From positions 124,001-188,000 of the forward strand of contig NZ_JAJEJT010000003.1 in assembly GCF_021390645.1 (NCBI RefSeq): a DNA stretch of 64,000 nt, read 5' to 3'. Source of the DNA: Paraburkholderia flagellata. Lineage in GTDB: Bacteria > Pseudomonadota > Gammaproteobacteria > Burkholderiales > Burkholderiaceae. The position numbers were made by a program, and so were the translations under genes. Positions 49,526 through 59,150 of this stretch are shown one piece after another; within the stretch, counting starts at the first letter, position 1; every line of letters begins with the position of its first letter. The notes under the pieces were generated by a model. That model did not search any database. It had not been told where the DNA came from and saw nothing but the letters and a program-made list of their open reading frames with translations.

Positions 49526-52150
49526 ATGCGCTGGCCCGGCGCCGTGCATGAGTCGCGCGACTCCGATGCAGCGCGCGCGTCGCGTTGCCCGGGTAATCGC
49601 ATGCCCGCTGGCGGAGTCGGCGCGGCGCTCATCGGCGGCGAAATGCGCGCGCATCCGCTGCGCACGCTGATCGGCATTCTCGCAATCGCGGCGGGCGTCG
49701 CGATGGGCTACGCCGTGCAGTTGATCAATCGCGCGGCACTCAGCGAATTGTCGGCCACCGTCAACTCACTGATGGGCAACGCCGATATCGAACTGCGCGG
49801 GCCGCGCGCGGGCTTCGATGAGGGGCTGTATCCGCGTATTGCCCGTTTGCCCGAGGTCGAGGCGGCGAGCCCGGTGGTCGAGGTCGACGCACGCGTGGCG
49901 GGACGCGACGAGTCGTTGAAGCTGCTGGGCGTCGATGTGTTTCGCGCAGGGTACGTCACGCCGAATCTCGTCGGACGCGTGAATCGCACGAGGCACGCTG
50001 ATGGCACAAAGGCTGGCACCCTCGATCTGCTCGACCCCGACACTGTGTTTCTCTCACCGGCCGCGCTGACCTGGCTTGCGCTCAAGCCCGGCGACACGCT
50101 CACGGTACAAGTCGGGCTCGCTCAAGTCGCGCTGCGCGTCGCGGGCGTGTTGCCGGCATCTGGCGATGCGGTGCGCGTCGGCGTGATGGACATCGGCGCC
50201 GCGCAATGGCGCTTGCAGCGGCTCGGCACGCTCGCGCGCATCGACATCAAGCTCAAGCCGGGCGTCGACGCCGAAGCGTTCGCGCAGTCAGTCGTGCCGC
50301 TCTTGCCTGCGGGCGTCGCCGCCGTCACGCCGCGCGACAACGCGCGCCGCACGTCGATGCTCTCGCGTGCCTATCGCGCGAATCTCAACGTGCTCGCGCT
50401 CGTCGCGCTGTTCACGGGGGCGTTCCTCGTCTTCACGATGCAGGCGCTCGCCGTGCTGCGCCGCCGCGCGCAGTTTGCGCTGCTGCGCGCGATCGGCGTG
50501 ACGCAGCGGGGCGTGCTGTGGCTCGTCGTCTCGGAGGGCGCGATCCTCGGGGTGCTCGGCGCCGCCGCGGGTCTCGCCATTGGCTTCGCGCTGGCTGCCG
50601 CCGTGCTCCGTTATGCGGGCGGCGATCTGGGCGGCGGCTATTTCGAAGGCGTTCAGCCGCGCGTGCATTTCGATGCGCTGCCCGCGGCGATATTTTTTGC
50701 GCTGGGGGTGGCCGCGTCGGTGCTCGGCAGTCTCGCGCCGGCGCTCGAAGCGGCGAGGGCGCGGCCCGCGCGGGCGCTGAAGGCGGGCGACGAGGAAGCG
50801 CCGGCTGCACGGTTGCGTACGAAGCGCACCGTCACGGCGGCCCTGCTCGCGATCGGCGCCGGGCTCGTCGCGGCGTTTTTGCCGCCCGTGGCCGGCTTGC
50901 CGGTGTTCGGCTATCTCGCCATTGCACTGATGCTGCTGGGCGGTGTGCTCGCGATGCCGGCCGTCGCACGCGCGGTATTCGCCGTGCTGCCACGCTCGAA
51001 TCACGTCTTGCCGCAACTCGTGCTGGCGCAGCTTGCCAATGCGCCCGGCCGCGCGACGATCGGCCTCGCGGGCATCGTCACGAGCTTCAGCCTGATGACG
51101 GCAATGGCGATCATGGTGTCGAGCTTTCGCGTCGCGGTCGACGACTGGCTGCAATTGCTGCTGCCCGCGCCGCTCTATCTGCGCGCAGCGCCCGGCGGCG
51201 ACAGCGCATTCCTGTCGCCAGGCGATCAGGTGGCCATCGCGGCCATGCCCGGCGTTGCGCGCGCGGAGTTTCTTCGCGCGACGCAAATCTCGCTCGACGC
51301 ACGCCTGCCGCCCGTCAGCCTGCTCGCGCGGCCCATCGATGCGCGCAATCCGGCCGCGCGTCTGCCGCTGACGACGGCGCCGCTTGTGCCGCAGCCCAGC
51401 GACCCGCCGCCGGTGTGGATCAGCGAGGCGGCCGCAGATCTGTATGGAATGCGCCCGGGCCAGCGCATCACGTTGCCGCTGGCGGGACAGCGCCTGCCGT
51501 TTACAGTGGCCGGCATTTGGCGCGACTACGCACGCCAGTTCGGCGCCATCGTGATCGACACGAGCGACTATCGCCGCCTGACTGGCGACACACGCGTAAC
51601 CGATGCCGCTTTGTGGCTCGCCTCGGGCGTGGCGCCGGCGCAGGCGATCGCGCGCTTGCGCGAGAGCGTGCGCGGCGGGCAGCGTCTGGAGTTCGCGCAG
51701 CCTGGCGAGATCCGCGCGGCGAGCCTGCGGATCTTCGATCGCAGTTTCGCCGTGACGTATCTGCTGGAAGCGGTGGCGGTGATCATCGGACTGTTCGGCG
51801 TCGGCGCGAGCTTCGGCTCGCAGGCGCTTGCCCGCACGCGCGAGTTCGGCATGCTGCGGCACATCGGCGTGACGCGTCGCCAGATCGCCGTCATGCTCGC
51901 GATGGAAGGCGCGCTCGTGGCGCTGCTCGGCGTGCTCGCCGGGCTGACGCTGGGCTTCGGCCTCGCGATGGTGCTTGTGCATGTCGTCAACCCGCAGTCG
52001 TTTCACTGGACGATGAGCGTGCACATGCCGTGGGGATTGCTGGCCGCGCTGGCGGCGGCGGTCGTCGTTGCCGCCGCGCTCACGGCGCTCCTGAGTTCGC
52101 GCGCGGCGATGTCGGTGGATGCGGTGCGCGCCGTACGCGACGACTGGTGA
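49526..52150 (+). CDS. ABC transporter permease, FtsX family (AttFG-like fusion)
   Basis: 874 aa. Two MacB/FtsX-type units in one chain: a long periplasmic domain followed by a four-TM region (about 285-500: LVALFTGAFLVFTMQALAVL ... AIFFALGVAASVLGSL) and a second periplasmic domain (about 530-745) followed by a C-terminal four-TM region (about 745-870: LLEAVAVIIGLFGVGASFGSQALA ... LRHIGVTRRQIAVMLAMEG). Such permeases work without a substrate channel and transmit force to periplasmic lipid or lipoprotein partners. Start chosen at ATG 49526; alternatives exist inside. Partner is the AttE-like ATPase just upstream. Confidence 0.9.
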   Translation: MRWPGAVHESRDSDAARASRCPGNRMPAGGVGAALIGGEMRAHPLRTLIGILAIAAGVAMGYAVQLINRAALSELSATVNSLMGNADIELRGPRAGFDEGLYPRIARLPEVEAASPVVEVDARVAGRDESLKLLGVDVFRAGYVTPNLVGRVNRTRHADGTKAGTLDLLDPDTVFLSPAALTWLALKPGDTLTVQVGLAQVALRVAGVLPASGDAVRVGVMDIGAAQWRLQRLGTLARIDIKLKPGVDAEAFAQSVVPLLPAGVAAVTPRDNARRTSMLSRAYRANLNVLALVALFTGAFLVFTMQALAVLRRRAQFALLRAIGVTQRGVLWLVVSEGAILGVLGAAAGLAIGFALAAAVLRYAGGDLGGGYFEGVQPRVHFDALPAAIFFALGVAASVLGSLAPALEAARARPARALKAGDEEAPAARLRTKRTVTAALLAIGAGLVAAFLPPVAGLPVFGYLAIALMLLGGVLAMPAVARAVFAVLPRSNHVLPQLVLAQLANAPGRATIGLAGIVTSFSLMTAMAIMVSSFRVAVDDWLQLLLPAPLYLRAAPGGDSAFLSPGDQVAIAAMPGVARAEFLRATQISLDARLPPVSLLARPIDARNPAARLPLTTAPLVPQPSDPPPVWISEAAADLYGMRPGQRITLPLAGQRLPFTVAGIWRDYARQFGAIVIDTSDYRRLTGDTRVTDAALWLASGVAPAQAIARLRESVRGGQRLEFAQPGEIRAASLRIFDRSFAVTYLLEAVAVIIGLFGVGASFGSQALARTREFGMLRHIGVTRRQIAVMLAMEGALVALLGVLAGLTLGFGLAMVLVHVVNPQSFHWTMSVHMPWGLLAALAAAVVVAAALTALLSSRAAMSVDAVRAVRDDW

Positions 52151-52154
52151 CGCG

Positions 52155-53267
52155 ATGAGACGGCGCACGTTCCTCGTATGGCCGCTAGCCGCGCTGACGC
52201 AGAACGCTGCGTGGGCAGGCATGCCGCAATACCCAGCGGTCACGGGCGGACAGCCGCTCGTGTTCCCGCGCGACTATGGCGCGCATTCGAGCTATCGCAA
52301 CGAATGGTGGTACGTGACGGGCTGGCTCCAAACGGATGCCGGTGAATCGCTGGGCTTCGAAGCGACATTCTTCCGCTCGCGCCCCGCGCTCGACGACGCG
52401 AACCCGAGCCGCTTCGCGCCGAATCAACTGCTGTTCGCCAACGTGGCGCTGAGCGATCCGCGCGCGGCCAGCCTGCAGCACGACCAGCGCGTCGCGCGCC
52501 GCGGTTTCGGCCTGGCCGAAGCGAGTGAGACGGACACGGCAGTCCACATCGACGACTGGTCGCTCGAGCGCAACGCTCAAGGCCGCTACCGCCTGAACGT
52601 GGCCACGCCCGGCTTCGCGTTTGCCTTCACGTTGGCGCCGACACAGCCGGTGCTCATCAACGGTGCAGGCGGGTATAACCGCAAAGGTCCGCTGCCGGAC
52701 GAGGCCAGCTACTACTACAGCCAGCCGTGGCTGCAAGTCGACGGCGTGCTCGTGCGCGGCGGTCATTCGCGCGGCAATGCGGAGCACGTGCGCGGGCAGG
52801 CGTGGCTCGACCACGAGTGGTCGTCGGCGCCGCTTGCTGACGAGGCCGTTGGCTGGGATTGGATCGGCATCAATTTCGATGACGGCGGCGCGCTGATGGC
52901 CTTGCAGATCCGCGACAAGGCGGGCCGCAAATTCTGGGCGGGCGGCACGCTGCGCGCCGCCGATGGCAGCACGCATGCGCTATCGCCCGAAAGCATCAGC
53001 TTCACGCCGCTGCGCCGATGGCGCTCGCCCCATACCGGCGCGGAGTATCCGGTAGCGATGCGCGTCGATGCGCAGGACCTGCATCTGACGCTGGCACCGC
53101 TCATGGACGATCAGGAGTTCGACAGCCGCGCGACCACTGGCGCGGTGTATTGGGAGGGCGCGGTGACGGCCTTCGAGGCGGGAGCAAGCACGGGAGCGCC
53201 TGCTGCAAAACCGGTCGGACGCGGCTATCTCGAACTCACGGGCTACGTACGGCGGCTCGAGTTTTAG
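52155..53267 (+). CDS. AttH/CrtC-like lipocalin family protein
   Basis: 370 aa with a signal peptide (MRRRTFLVWPLAALTQNAAWAG). Characteristic CrtC/AttH residues are present: HSSYRNEWWYVTGWLQT at the start, FFRSRP, AWLDHEWSSAPL and YWEGAVTAFEAG. The fold is a double lipocalin-like beta-barrel. Some relatives are carotenoid 1,2-hydratases; in att loci the function is unknown and may be to bind a hydrophobic ligand. Starts 4 nt after the permease stop, forming an attE-attFG-attH operon. Also transcribed toward the GNAT gene, whose stop lies 5 bases away. Confidence 0.85.
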   Translation: MRRRTFLVWPLAALTQNAAWAGMPQYPAVTGGQPLVFPRDYGAHSSYRNEWWYVTGWLQTDAGESLGFEATFFRSRPALDDANPSRFAPNQLLFANVALSDPRAASLQHDQRVARRGFGLAEASETDTAVHIDDWSLERNAQGRYRLNVATPGFAFAFTLAPTQPVLINGAGGYNRKGPLPDEASYYYSQPWLQVDGVLVRGGHSRGNAEHVRGQAWLDHEWSSAPLADEAVGWDWIGINFDDGGALMALQIRDKAGRKFWAGGTLRAADGSTHALSPESISFTPLRRWRSPHTGAEYPVAMRVDAQDLHLTLAPLMDDQEFDSRATTGAVYWEGAVTAFEAGASTGAPAAKPVGRGYLELTGYVRRLEF

Positions 53268-53272
53268 AAACC

Positions 53273-54118
53273 TCACCCCAGTTCGAACGACGTCACCCCA
53301 AATACGCGATCAATCGCAATCGCGGGCGCGTCTTTCGTGTACATCCGCGCGGTTTCGAAGACGCTCGTCATGCCGTGCCGCTGCGCCAGCGCGACGGCCG
53401 CAGGATTCGTCTCCGGCACGTCGAGCACGATGACTTCGCCTGACATGCGTGCCGCCAGCGCGCGAAAGAGGCCAGTGGCGACATCCGCATCATCGGCGAA
53501 GAGCGGGCCGATCTTGCAGCCCGCCTCGCAGCGGCGCACGACACCGTATCCGGCGACCCGGCCCGCGTCGATCGTTGCGAGCGCAACGGCATCCGGTTGC
53601 GCGATCCAGGCGCGCAGGAAGCGCTCGCGCTGCGCCGGAAAACAGGTGCGATCGTAGGCCATCAACTGATCGAACGGTACGTCGGCTGCCGCCGCCACAT
53701 GCGCGCAACCGATGCCGCTCACACGTCCCTGATAGCGGATGTTTCGGTACGCGAGGCGGAACCCGGACTTCCTGTAGTTCGCCTGCTGGGCAACGACGCC
53801 ATCGAGACCGATGTTGCGGTCTCCCAGGTAACGCATGCCATGCTGCCAGGTTCGCATGCCGAAGCCTCTATTGCGAAATCCGGGTTTCACGATATAGAGC
53901 CCGATGAAGCCAAAGCTGTCGTCATAGGCGACGGCGGAAATGCATGCGACCGGCTCGCCGCGCCAAGCGCCGACGAAGAAACCGTTTGGGTCCGCTTCCC
54001 TGAAGCAGCGCGGGTCATGCAGGCCGGGATTCCATCCCTCTGCAGCGGCCCATTCGACCGACATGGCCACCTCGTCGGCCGACATGGTGCGCACGATGAA
54101 TTCGTCAGCTTGATCCAT
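53273..54118 (-). CDS. GNAT family N-acetyltransferase with C-terminal acetyltransferase-like domain
   Basis: 281 aa. N-terminal GNAT domain (acetyl-CoA motif around VKPGFRNRGFGMRTWQHGM, with the R/Q-x-x-G-x-G/A-type sequence) and a second C-terminal domain (about 155-281, Acetyltransf_18-like: TCFPAQRERFLRAW, VAGYGVVRRCE). ATG 54118 is used; the open frame reaches 54154. Substrate unknown. It is on the same strand and 94 nt downstream of the acyl-CoA ligase gene. Confidence 0.85.
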   Translation of the reverse strand: MDQADEFIVRTMSADEVAMSVEWAAAEGWNPGLHDPRCFREADPNGFFVGAWRGEPVACISAVAYDDSFGFIGLYIVKPGFRNRGFGMRTWQHGMRYLGDRNIGLDGVVAQQANYRKSGFRLAYRNIRYQGRVSGIGCAHVAAAADVPFDQLMAYDRTCFPAQRERFLRAWIAQPDAVALATIDAGRVAGYGVVRRCEAGCKIGPLFADDADVATGLFRALAARMSGEVIVLDVPETNPAAVALAQRHGMTSVFETARMYTKDAPAIAIDRVFGVTSFELG

Positions 54119-54211
54119 TGGACTGGAGCACGCGGTTCTTGTCGCGGAGGTCAAGGGGGCATGACTGCCCCGTTACCCGCGATTATGCCACCGCTGAATA
54201 GCTGCGCCGCG

Positions 54212-55885
54212 CTATGCGCTCAGCCTGTCTCGCAACTGTCGCCGCAGCACTTTTCCAACCGGCGTTTTCGGCAGATCGTTCACGAAGACCACTTGCTTCG
54301 GCACTTTGTAAGCGGTGAGGCTAGTCCGCGCAAACTCGATCACTTCCGACTCGGTGAGCCGCGGTTCCTTTTTCACCACAAAGGCGACAGGCGTCTCGCC
54401 GGATTGTGAATCCGCGATACCCACAACTGCGACCTCCAGAATGCCGGGATGGCGGAAGAGCACGCCCTCCACCTCGTTTGGGTAGACGTTGAAACCTGAG
54501 ACCAGAATCATGTCCCGCTTGCGATCGACAATCCTGATGACACCGCGCTCGTCCATGATCCCGATATCGCCGGTCGAGAAGAATCCATCGGTGCCGATCG
54601 CATGGGCCGTTTCCTCAGGCCGGTTGAAGTAGCCTTGCATGACGACGGGCCCTGCGACGCAGATTTCGCCAGGCATGCCGGCGCGCACGGCCGCGCCGCT
54701 CTCGTCGCGGATTTCAATGCGCATGGACGGCAGCGGCACGCCGATCGTGCCTTCGAAGGCAGTCTGCGTGACGGGATTGGCCGTCACCGCGCCGGCGGCT
54801 TCCGAAAGCCCGTAGGCTTCCACCACCGGGCTGCCAGTGAGTTTCTGCCAGCGCTCGGCAACGGCTGGCTGGGTCGCGGTACCTCCCGCGAACGTGCTGC
54901 GCAACGACGAGAAGTCGAGCGCGCCGAAAGACTCGTTGTTCATCAGCGCCGTGAATAGCGTGTTGAGGCCGCCAAAGATGGTTGGGCGATGCGTTGCAAA
55001 GTCCTTCACGAGGGCGGGAATGTCACGTGGGTTCATCACCAGAATGCAGCGGGTTCCCAGATGAAACGAGACGAGGCATTGGCACACGAGTGCAGCGACG
55101 TGGTACAGGGGCAATGCGACGAGCGTGATTTCCCCGCTTTCCCGAAACACCGGCTTGACCCACGCGGCGAATATCAGCACGTCCGCGAGCACGTTGCCAT
55201 GCGTGAGCACGGCCCCTTTCGGCTCGCCGGTCGTGCCGCCGGTGTATTGCAGATATGCCCTTGTCTCGCGGTTCAGCGCCGTGGGGGTGAAGTCCGCCGC
55301 CGGGCGGGCGGTCATGGCGGTCTTGAAGGAGATCGCACCGGCAATTGTCCAGTCGGGGACGAGCTTTCTCTTTTTCCGGACGACGTAGTCGACAAGGATG
55401 GATTTCGGGAAGTTTTGCATCTCCGCCACACGCGCGACGATCACGTGCTCAATGGCGACACGAACGAGCGCGTGCTGGAGCGTGGCCGCGCAAACCTCCA
55501 TGACCACGATCGCGCGTGCACCGGAATCCTTGATCAAATTCGCCAGTTCCGGCGCGGTGTAGAGCGGGTTGACGTTGACCACGGTGAGCCCGGCCCGGAG
55601 CGCGGCAAACATCGCGATAGGGTGTTGCAGGGAGTTCGGCAACATTAGCGCGATGCGGTCCCCGGGTTTCAGCCCAAGGTCTTTCTGGAAGTAGGCGGCG
55701 AGGCGTGCCGAGTACTCATCCAACTGACGATAGGTGAGATCCACGCCGAACTGATGAAAGGCGACCCGGTTGCCAAAGCGTGCGACGGCCTGTTCCAGGA
55801 GGGCTGCCATCGAGGGGTAGTCATCGAGGTCGATGTCAGCGGCGACGCCAGCGGGGTATTCCGAAAGCCAGGGCAAGTTCGACAT
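54212..55885 (-). CDS. fadD: Long-chain fatty acid-CoA ligase (FadD-type)
   Basis: 557-aa AMP-forming ligase that activates fatty acids as acyl-CoAs. ATP-binding P-loop YTGGTTGEPKGAVLTHGN, AYGLSEAAGAVTANP, STGDIG, DRKRDMILVSGFNVYPNEVE and the C-terminal Lys in KTPVGKVLRRQL are all present. Length and the Leu/Pro-rich ELV linker match FadD. Start ATG 55885 with GGAGG. No CoA-dehydrogenase or thiolase is nearby. Function as FadD is by family; the chain length preference is not known. Confidence 0.92.
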   Translation of the reverse strand: MSNLPWLSEYPAGVAADIDLDDYPSMAALLEQAVARFGNRVAFHQFGVDLTYRQLDEYSARLAAYFQKDLGLKPGDRIALMLPNSLQHPIAMFAALRAGLTVVNVNPLYTAPELANLIKDSGARAIVVMEVCAATLQHALVRVAIEHVIVARVAEMQNFPKSILVDYVVRKKRKLVPDWTIAGAISFKTAMTARPAADFTPTALNRETRAYLQYTGGTTGEPKGAVLTHGNVLADVLIFAAWVKPVFRESGEITLVALPLYHVAALVCQCLVSFHLGTRCILVMNPRDIPALVKDFATHRPTIFGGLNTLFTALMNNESFGALDFSSLRSTFAGGTATQPAVAERWQKLTGSPVVEAYGLSEAAGAVTANPVTQTAFEGTIGVPLPSMRIEIRDESGAAVRAGMPGEICVAGPVVMQGYFNRPEETAHAIGTDGFFSTGDIGIMDERGVIRIVDRKRDMILVSGFNVYPNEVEGVLFRHPGILEVAVVGIADSQSGETPVAFVVKKEPRLTESEVIEFARTSLTAYKVPKQVVFVNDLPKTPVGKVLRRQLRDRLSA

Positions 55886-56027
55886 TTCGTCCTCCGCTGA
55901 GGGACTGCTGCGGCGTTCGCTGCTTCTAATTTTGGACTCCTAGCGTATTCCCGCTACGATTCACCGAGTGTGCTGTAGCGCACGTACACGCACGATCAGA
56001 TGCGCGTTCCTGCACGAAGGGCGATGG

Positions 56028-56573
56028 CTATTCGACGGGAGCCGGCTGAATAGTTATTTCTGGTTGAAGTTCGCGGGGCATTTGCGACGCGGGCTCGACG
56101 TCTTCTCCCGGCGTCGGCTCGACGTTCTGAACGGCGGGTGGCGGGACGCTTTTGATCACAACGGGCGCCTCGGAGACTGGCGCGGGCGCCTTGGGCTGCG
56201 CGGTATGGGCGCTGGTCATGCCCGTGCCGACGTTCGAGCTCGTGTTGTTCGCACTCTTGAGGAGGCCGTGCGAATCGAACAGGAATACGGCCGCAGACGA
56301 GTGCGTGTCGGAACCGGCGACCAGCGCGCCGATGAACGGGATATAGCTTTCCGGATGCGGACGCGATGTCACGTAGGTGTAGACAAGCAGCGTCGAGCCG
56401 TCGTCCAGCGCGGTCTCGACCGACGCCGGACCGAGCGCGGTTATCACGTCTTGCAGTGTTGTCACGCCGTGCGTGAAGTTCGCCATCTGTTCTGGCCTCA
56501 CCTCGACACCGGATGTCACGCAACCGGCAAGTAGTGCGCCGCACAGTAGCCCCGTGACCAGTTCGCGCTTCAT
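56028..56573 (-). CDS. Outer-membrane lipoprotein, SmpA/OmlA-like
   Basis: 181 aa with a lipobox LLAGC (C18). The mature N-terminus (GVTTLQDVITALGPASVETALDDGSTLLVYTYV) is the BamE/OmlA-type fold seen in many small lipoproteins; the rest is Pro/Val/Glu-rich and probably disordered. Not the essential BamE, which is shorter. Function unknown. Stands alone between the ligase and rcoM genes. Confidence 0.8.
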   Translation of the reverse strand: MKRELVTGLLCGALLAGCVTSGVEVRPEQMANFTHGVTTLQDVITALGPASVETALDDGSTLLVYTYVTSRPHPESYIPFIGALVAGSDTHSSAAVFLFDSHGLLKSANNTSSNVGTGMTSAHTAQPKAPAPVSEAPVVIKSVPPPAVQNVEPTPGEDVEPASQMPRELQPEITIQPAPVE

Positions 56574-56643
56574 ATCGCCCCCTGATCTTCATTCTAGGAC
56601 GAACGAGCCCGGTCGGCTGACGTGAGACGATCAGCGCCTGCCT

Positions 56644-57447
56644 TCAAACCACGCCAAGCCACTCCTTGAGTTGTGCGGCGCGTGAGCGGCTCACCGGCAC
56701 GACGCTGCGCTCGCCGTCGTCCATCACGAGGTTCACGCTGTCGTCGGCTTTGACGAGTTCGACGGCGTACGGCAGGTTGACGATGTGGCTGCGATGCACG
56801 CGCACAAATGTGTTGCTGTCGAGTCGCAGTTCGAGGTCGGCGAGTGACAGGTTGGAGAGGTAGCGATCGTCCTTCGTGACGATCGTCGTGTAGTGGCCGT
56901 CGCCCTGAAAACGCACGATGTCCTTCAGGTCGATCAGGATCACGCGGTTCTTGCGGTACACCGGAATCTTGTAGAGCCGCCGGGGCGGCGTAGGCGCGCC
57001 GGCAAGCGACTCGGAGGACGGCTCGGTCGTGAGGTCGGTGAGGTCGTAAAAGATCATGCAGGTGCCGCACGTGCCGTTCATGTCCGACATGCGTGACACC
57101 TTGAGCATGAGAATGCGGTCGGGAATGTTGATCATCATCGCGACCGGCGGCGGCGACTTCACGGGGCAGCCGCCGGCGTCGCGCGACTGCAGCAGAAAGC
57201 GCAGCTTGTCGCGGCTTTTTGCCGGGTGCAGCTGCACGACGTCGATGCCGAACAGCTTGTCCTGGGCAACGCCCAGCGACTGCTCGCCGGCGGGTCCGAG
57301 AATCTGCAGCGCGACGTCGTTGAACGCGCTGACGCGCCCCTGCGCGTCGAGCCACACTACGCCCGGATTGAACTGCTCCAGTCGATGCTGAAAAGTCTCG
57401 GCGCGGCGTGCGTCGGTGGTCGGCATGGCGTGCTCGAACGGTTTCAT
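56644..57447 (-). CDS. rcoM: RcoM-type CO-sensing transcriptional regulator (PAS-LytTR)
   Basis: 267 aa. The PAS domain (about 20-140) carries the RcoM haem residues at the same numbers as the Burkholderia xenovorans proteins: H74 (QLHPA), C94 (GGCPV) and M104 (VAMMI). The C-terminal LytTR DNA-binding domain (about 165-267: FQGDGHYTTIVTKDDRYLSNLSLADLELRLDSNTFVRVHRSHIVNL) matches. CO binding to the haem switches the protein to activate cox genes. ATG 57447 (GGGGAG) reproduces the known numbering, which supports this start. Divergent from coxM. Confidence 0.93.
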   Translation of the reverse strand: MKPFEHAMPTTDARRAETFQHRLEQFNPGVVWLDAQGRVSAFNDVALQILGPAGEQSLGVAQDKLFGIDVVQLHPAKSRDKLRFLLQSRDAGGCPVKSPPPVAMMINIPDRILMLKVSRMSDMNGTCGTCMIFYDLTDLTTEPSSESLAGAPTPPRRLYKIPVYRKNRVILIDLKDIVRFQGDGHYTTIVTKDDRYLSNLSLADLELRLDSNTFVRVHRSHIVNLPYAVELVKADDSVNLVMDDGERSVVPVSRSRAAQLKEWLGVV

Positions 57448-57706
57448 CCAGGGTTCTCCCCGATGCGGCCCAGGCTTTGTGCGCGGCGTCTGCGGCGGCG
57501 GGACGCTGCCTCCGTTTTATGTCCTTTCCCCCTTTCGCGCAAGTTTTCCGGCGCCCGGCGCAGCCAGGACGCCATTCGCGAAAACGCATTGAATTGCTGC
57601 GTTGCATTGTGAAATCCTGAACTTCAGGACGATGCCAACCGCAGCTAGCTGCATGGGACCAGAGTAAGGAGCTAAAGCGCCAACTCTGGATCGACAGGAG
57701 ACTACT
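57448..57706. promoter_or_regulatory. Divergent rcoM/coxM control region
   Basis: Gap of about 260 bases between rcoM and the cox operon. Candidate direct repeats TTGAATTG (57589-57596) and TTGCATTG (57602-57609) lie 13 bp apart, in the range of LytTR-type repeat sites. A separate short inverted repeat, CCTGAA/TTCAGG (57617-57622 and 57622-57627 sharing one base), lies close by. No standard promoter is clear. RcoM is the natural candidate to bind here. Confidence 0.5.
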
Positions 57707-58585
57707 GTGATTCCCCGCCCATTCGAATATCACGCGCCACAAACCTTGTCCGAGGCGTTCGCGCTGCTCGGCACGCACGGCGATGCCGCGAAGCTCCTTG
57801 CGGGCGGGCATAGCCTGCTGCCGATGATGAAGCTGCGCTTCGCGCAGCCCGATCATCTGATCGACCTCGGCCGGCTGGCCGAACTCAAGGGCATCCGCGA
57901 GGAAAACGGCACGCTCTGGATCGGCGCGATGACGACCGAGAACGAGCTGATCTGGTCCACGCTGCTGCAAACGCGCTGCCCGCTCATCGTCGAGGGCGCG
58001 CGACAGATTGCCGACCCGCAGGTTCGCTATCGCGGCACGCTCGGCGGCGATCTTTCGCACGGCGATCCTGGCAATGACCATCCCGCGTTGATGATCGCGC
58101 TCGATGCGTCGTTCGTGCTGCAAGGCGCGGCGGGCGAGCGCGTGGTGAGCGCGGACGGCTTCTTCATTGGCACCTACGCGACGCTGCTCGAGCCGGGCGA
58201 GATCATGACTGGCATCCGCATTCCCGTGCCGCCGCCCGGCACCGGCTATTGCTATGCGAAGCTCAAGCGCAAGACCGGCGACTTCGCGACCGCGGCGGCG
58301 GCCGTCACGTTGCGCCTTGGCGGCGGCAATGTCGAGCACGCGCGCATTGCTCTGACGAATGTCGGCGACACGGTGATTCGCGCGGTGGGCGCCGAGCAGG
58401 CGCTCATCGGCAAGCCGTTCGACGCACGCGCGCTGGACGAAGCGGCACGGCTCGCGATGGCGGCGTGCGATCCGGTGGCGGATCTGCGCGGCGACGCCGA
58501 CTACAAGCGCGCGATGGCGGGCGAGATGACCCGCAGGGCGCTCAATACCGCATACGAACGGGCCACAAACCCGGCACGCCCCTGA
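57707..58585 (+). CDS. coxM: Carbon monoxide dehydrogenase medium (FAD) subunit CoxM
   Basis: 292 aa. Molybdenum hydroxylase FAD subunit: FAD motifs AGGHS (32-36) and TLGGD (111-115), as in xanthine oxidase-type medium subunits. It passes electrons from the FeS clusters to FAD and the respiratory chain. It starts with GTG, with AGGAG in front. The M-S-L order is the form I arrangement. The next gene (coxS) begins 17 nt after its stop. Confidence 0.95.
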   Translation: MIPRPFEYHAPQTLSEAFALLGTHGDAAKLLAGGHSLLPMMKLRFAQPDHLIDLGRLAELKGIREENGTLWIGAMTTENELIWSTLLQTRCPLIVEGARQIADPQVRYRGTLGGDLSHGDPGNDHPALMIALDASFVLQGAAGERVVSADGFFIGTYATLLEPGEIMTGIRIPVPPPGTGYCYAKLKRKTGDFATAAAAVTLRLGGGNVEHARIALTNVGDTVIRAVGAEQALIGKPFDARALDEAARLAMAACDPVADLRGDADYKRAMAGEMTRRALNTAYERATNPARP

Positions 58586-58602
58586 CCGACGGAGAGCGCG
58601 AA

Positions 58603-59133
58603 ATGGCCAGCAAAACCATCGTGTCGTTCAGCCTCAACGGCAGCGAGGTCGACGTCGTCGTCGAACCGCGCGAACTGCTGATTCACACGCTGCGCGAAAA
58701 GTGCCAGCACACGGGGCCGCATATCGGTTGCGAGACGTCGCATTGCGGCGCCTGCACGGTCGATTTCAACGGCATGTCCGTGAAGTCATGCACGCTGCTG
58801 ACGGTGCAGGCGCAGGGCGCGCAGGTCCGCACGGTCGAAGGGCTCGCCGAAGGCGGCACGTTGCATGCGCTCCAGGAAGGCTTCATGCAGGAGCACGGGC
58901 TGCAATGCGGCTTCTGCACGCCGGGCATGCTGATGCGCGCGTACCGCTTGCTTCAGGAGAATCCCGATCCCACGGAAGCGGAAATCCGCTACTGGATGGC
59001 GGGGAACCTGTGCCGCTGCACGGGCTATCAGAACATCGTGAAGGCCGTGCAGTACGCGGCGCGCAAGCTGCGCGGCGAAGCGGTCGAAACCTCGCATCCG
59101 CTCATCGAAGCGGGCGCGGTACAAGCGCACTGA
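58603..59133 (+). CDS. coxS: Carbon monoxide dehydrogenase small (2Fe-2S) subunit CoxS
   Basis: 176 aa with two [2Fe-2S] clusters. N-terminal plant-type cluster: C43, C48, C51, C63 (CETSHCGAC and KSC). C-terminal cluster: C102, C105, C137, C139 (CGFC and CRC). These carry electrons from the Mo-Cu centre of CoxL to FAD in CoxM. Start ATG 58603 with GGAGAG. coxL begins 17 nt later. Confidence 0.97.
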   Translation: MASKTIVSFSLNGSEVDVVVEPRELLIHTLREKCQHTGPHIGCETSHCGACTVDFNGMSVKSCTLLTVQAQGAQVRTVEGLAEGGTLHALQEGFMQEHGLQCGFCTPGMLMRAYRLLQENPDPTEAEIRYWMAGNLCRCTGYQNIVKAVQYAARKLRGEAVETSHPLIEAGAVQAH

Positions 59134-59150
59134 GCGCCGGGAGACACCAC

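Noticed and set aside
50288..52243. Long minus-strand ORF (651 aa) opposite the FtsX-type permease
   Set aside because: Arg/His/Gln-rich composition and no homology pattern; shadow of the permease gene.
57408..57620. Small ORFs in the rcoM/coxM gap
   Set aside because: They run over the rcoM start and have no ribosome-binding site; the gap is better explained as control DNA.
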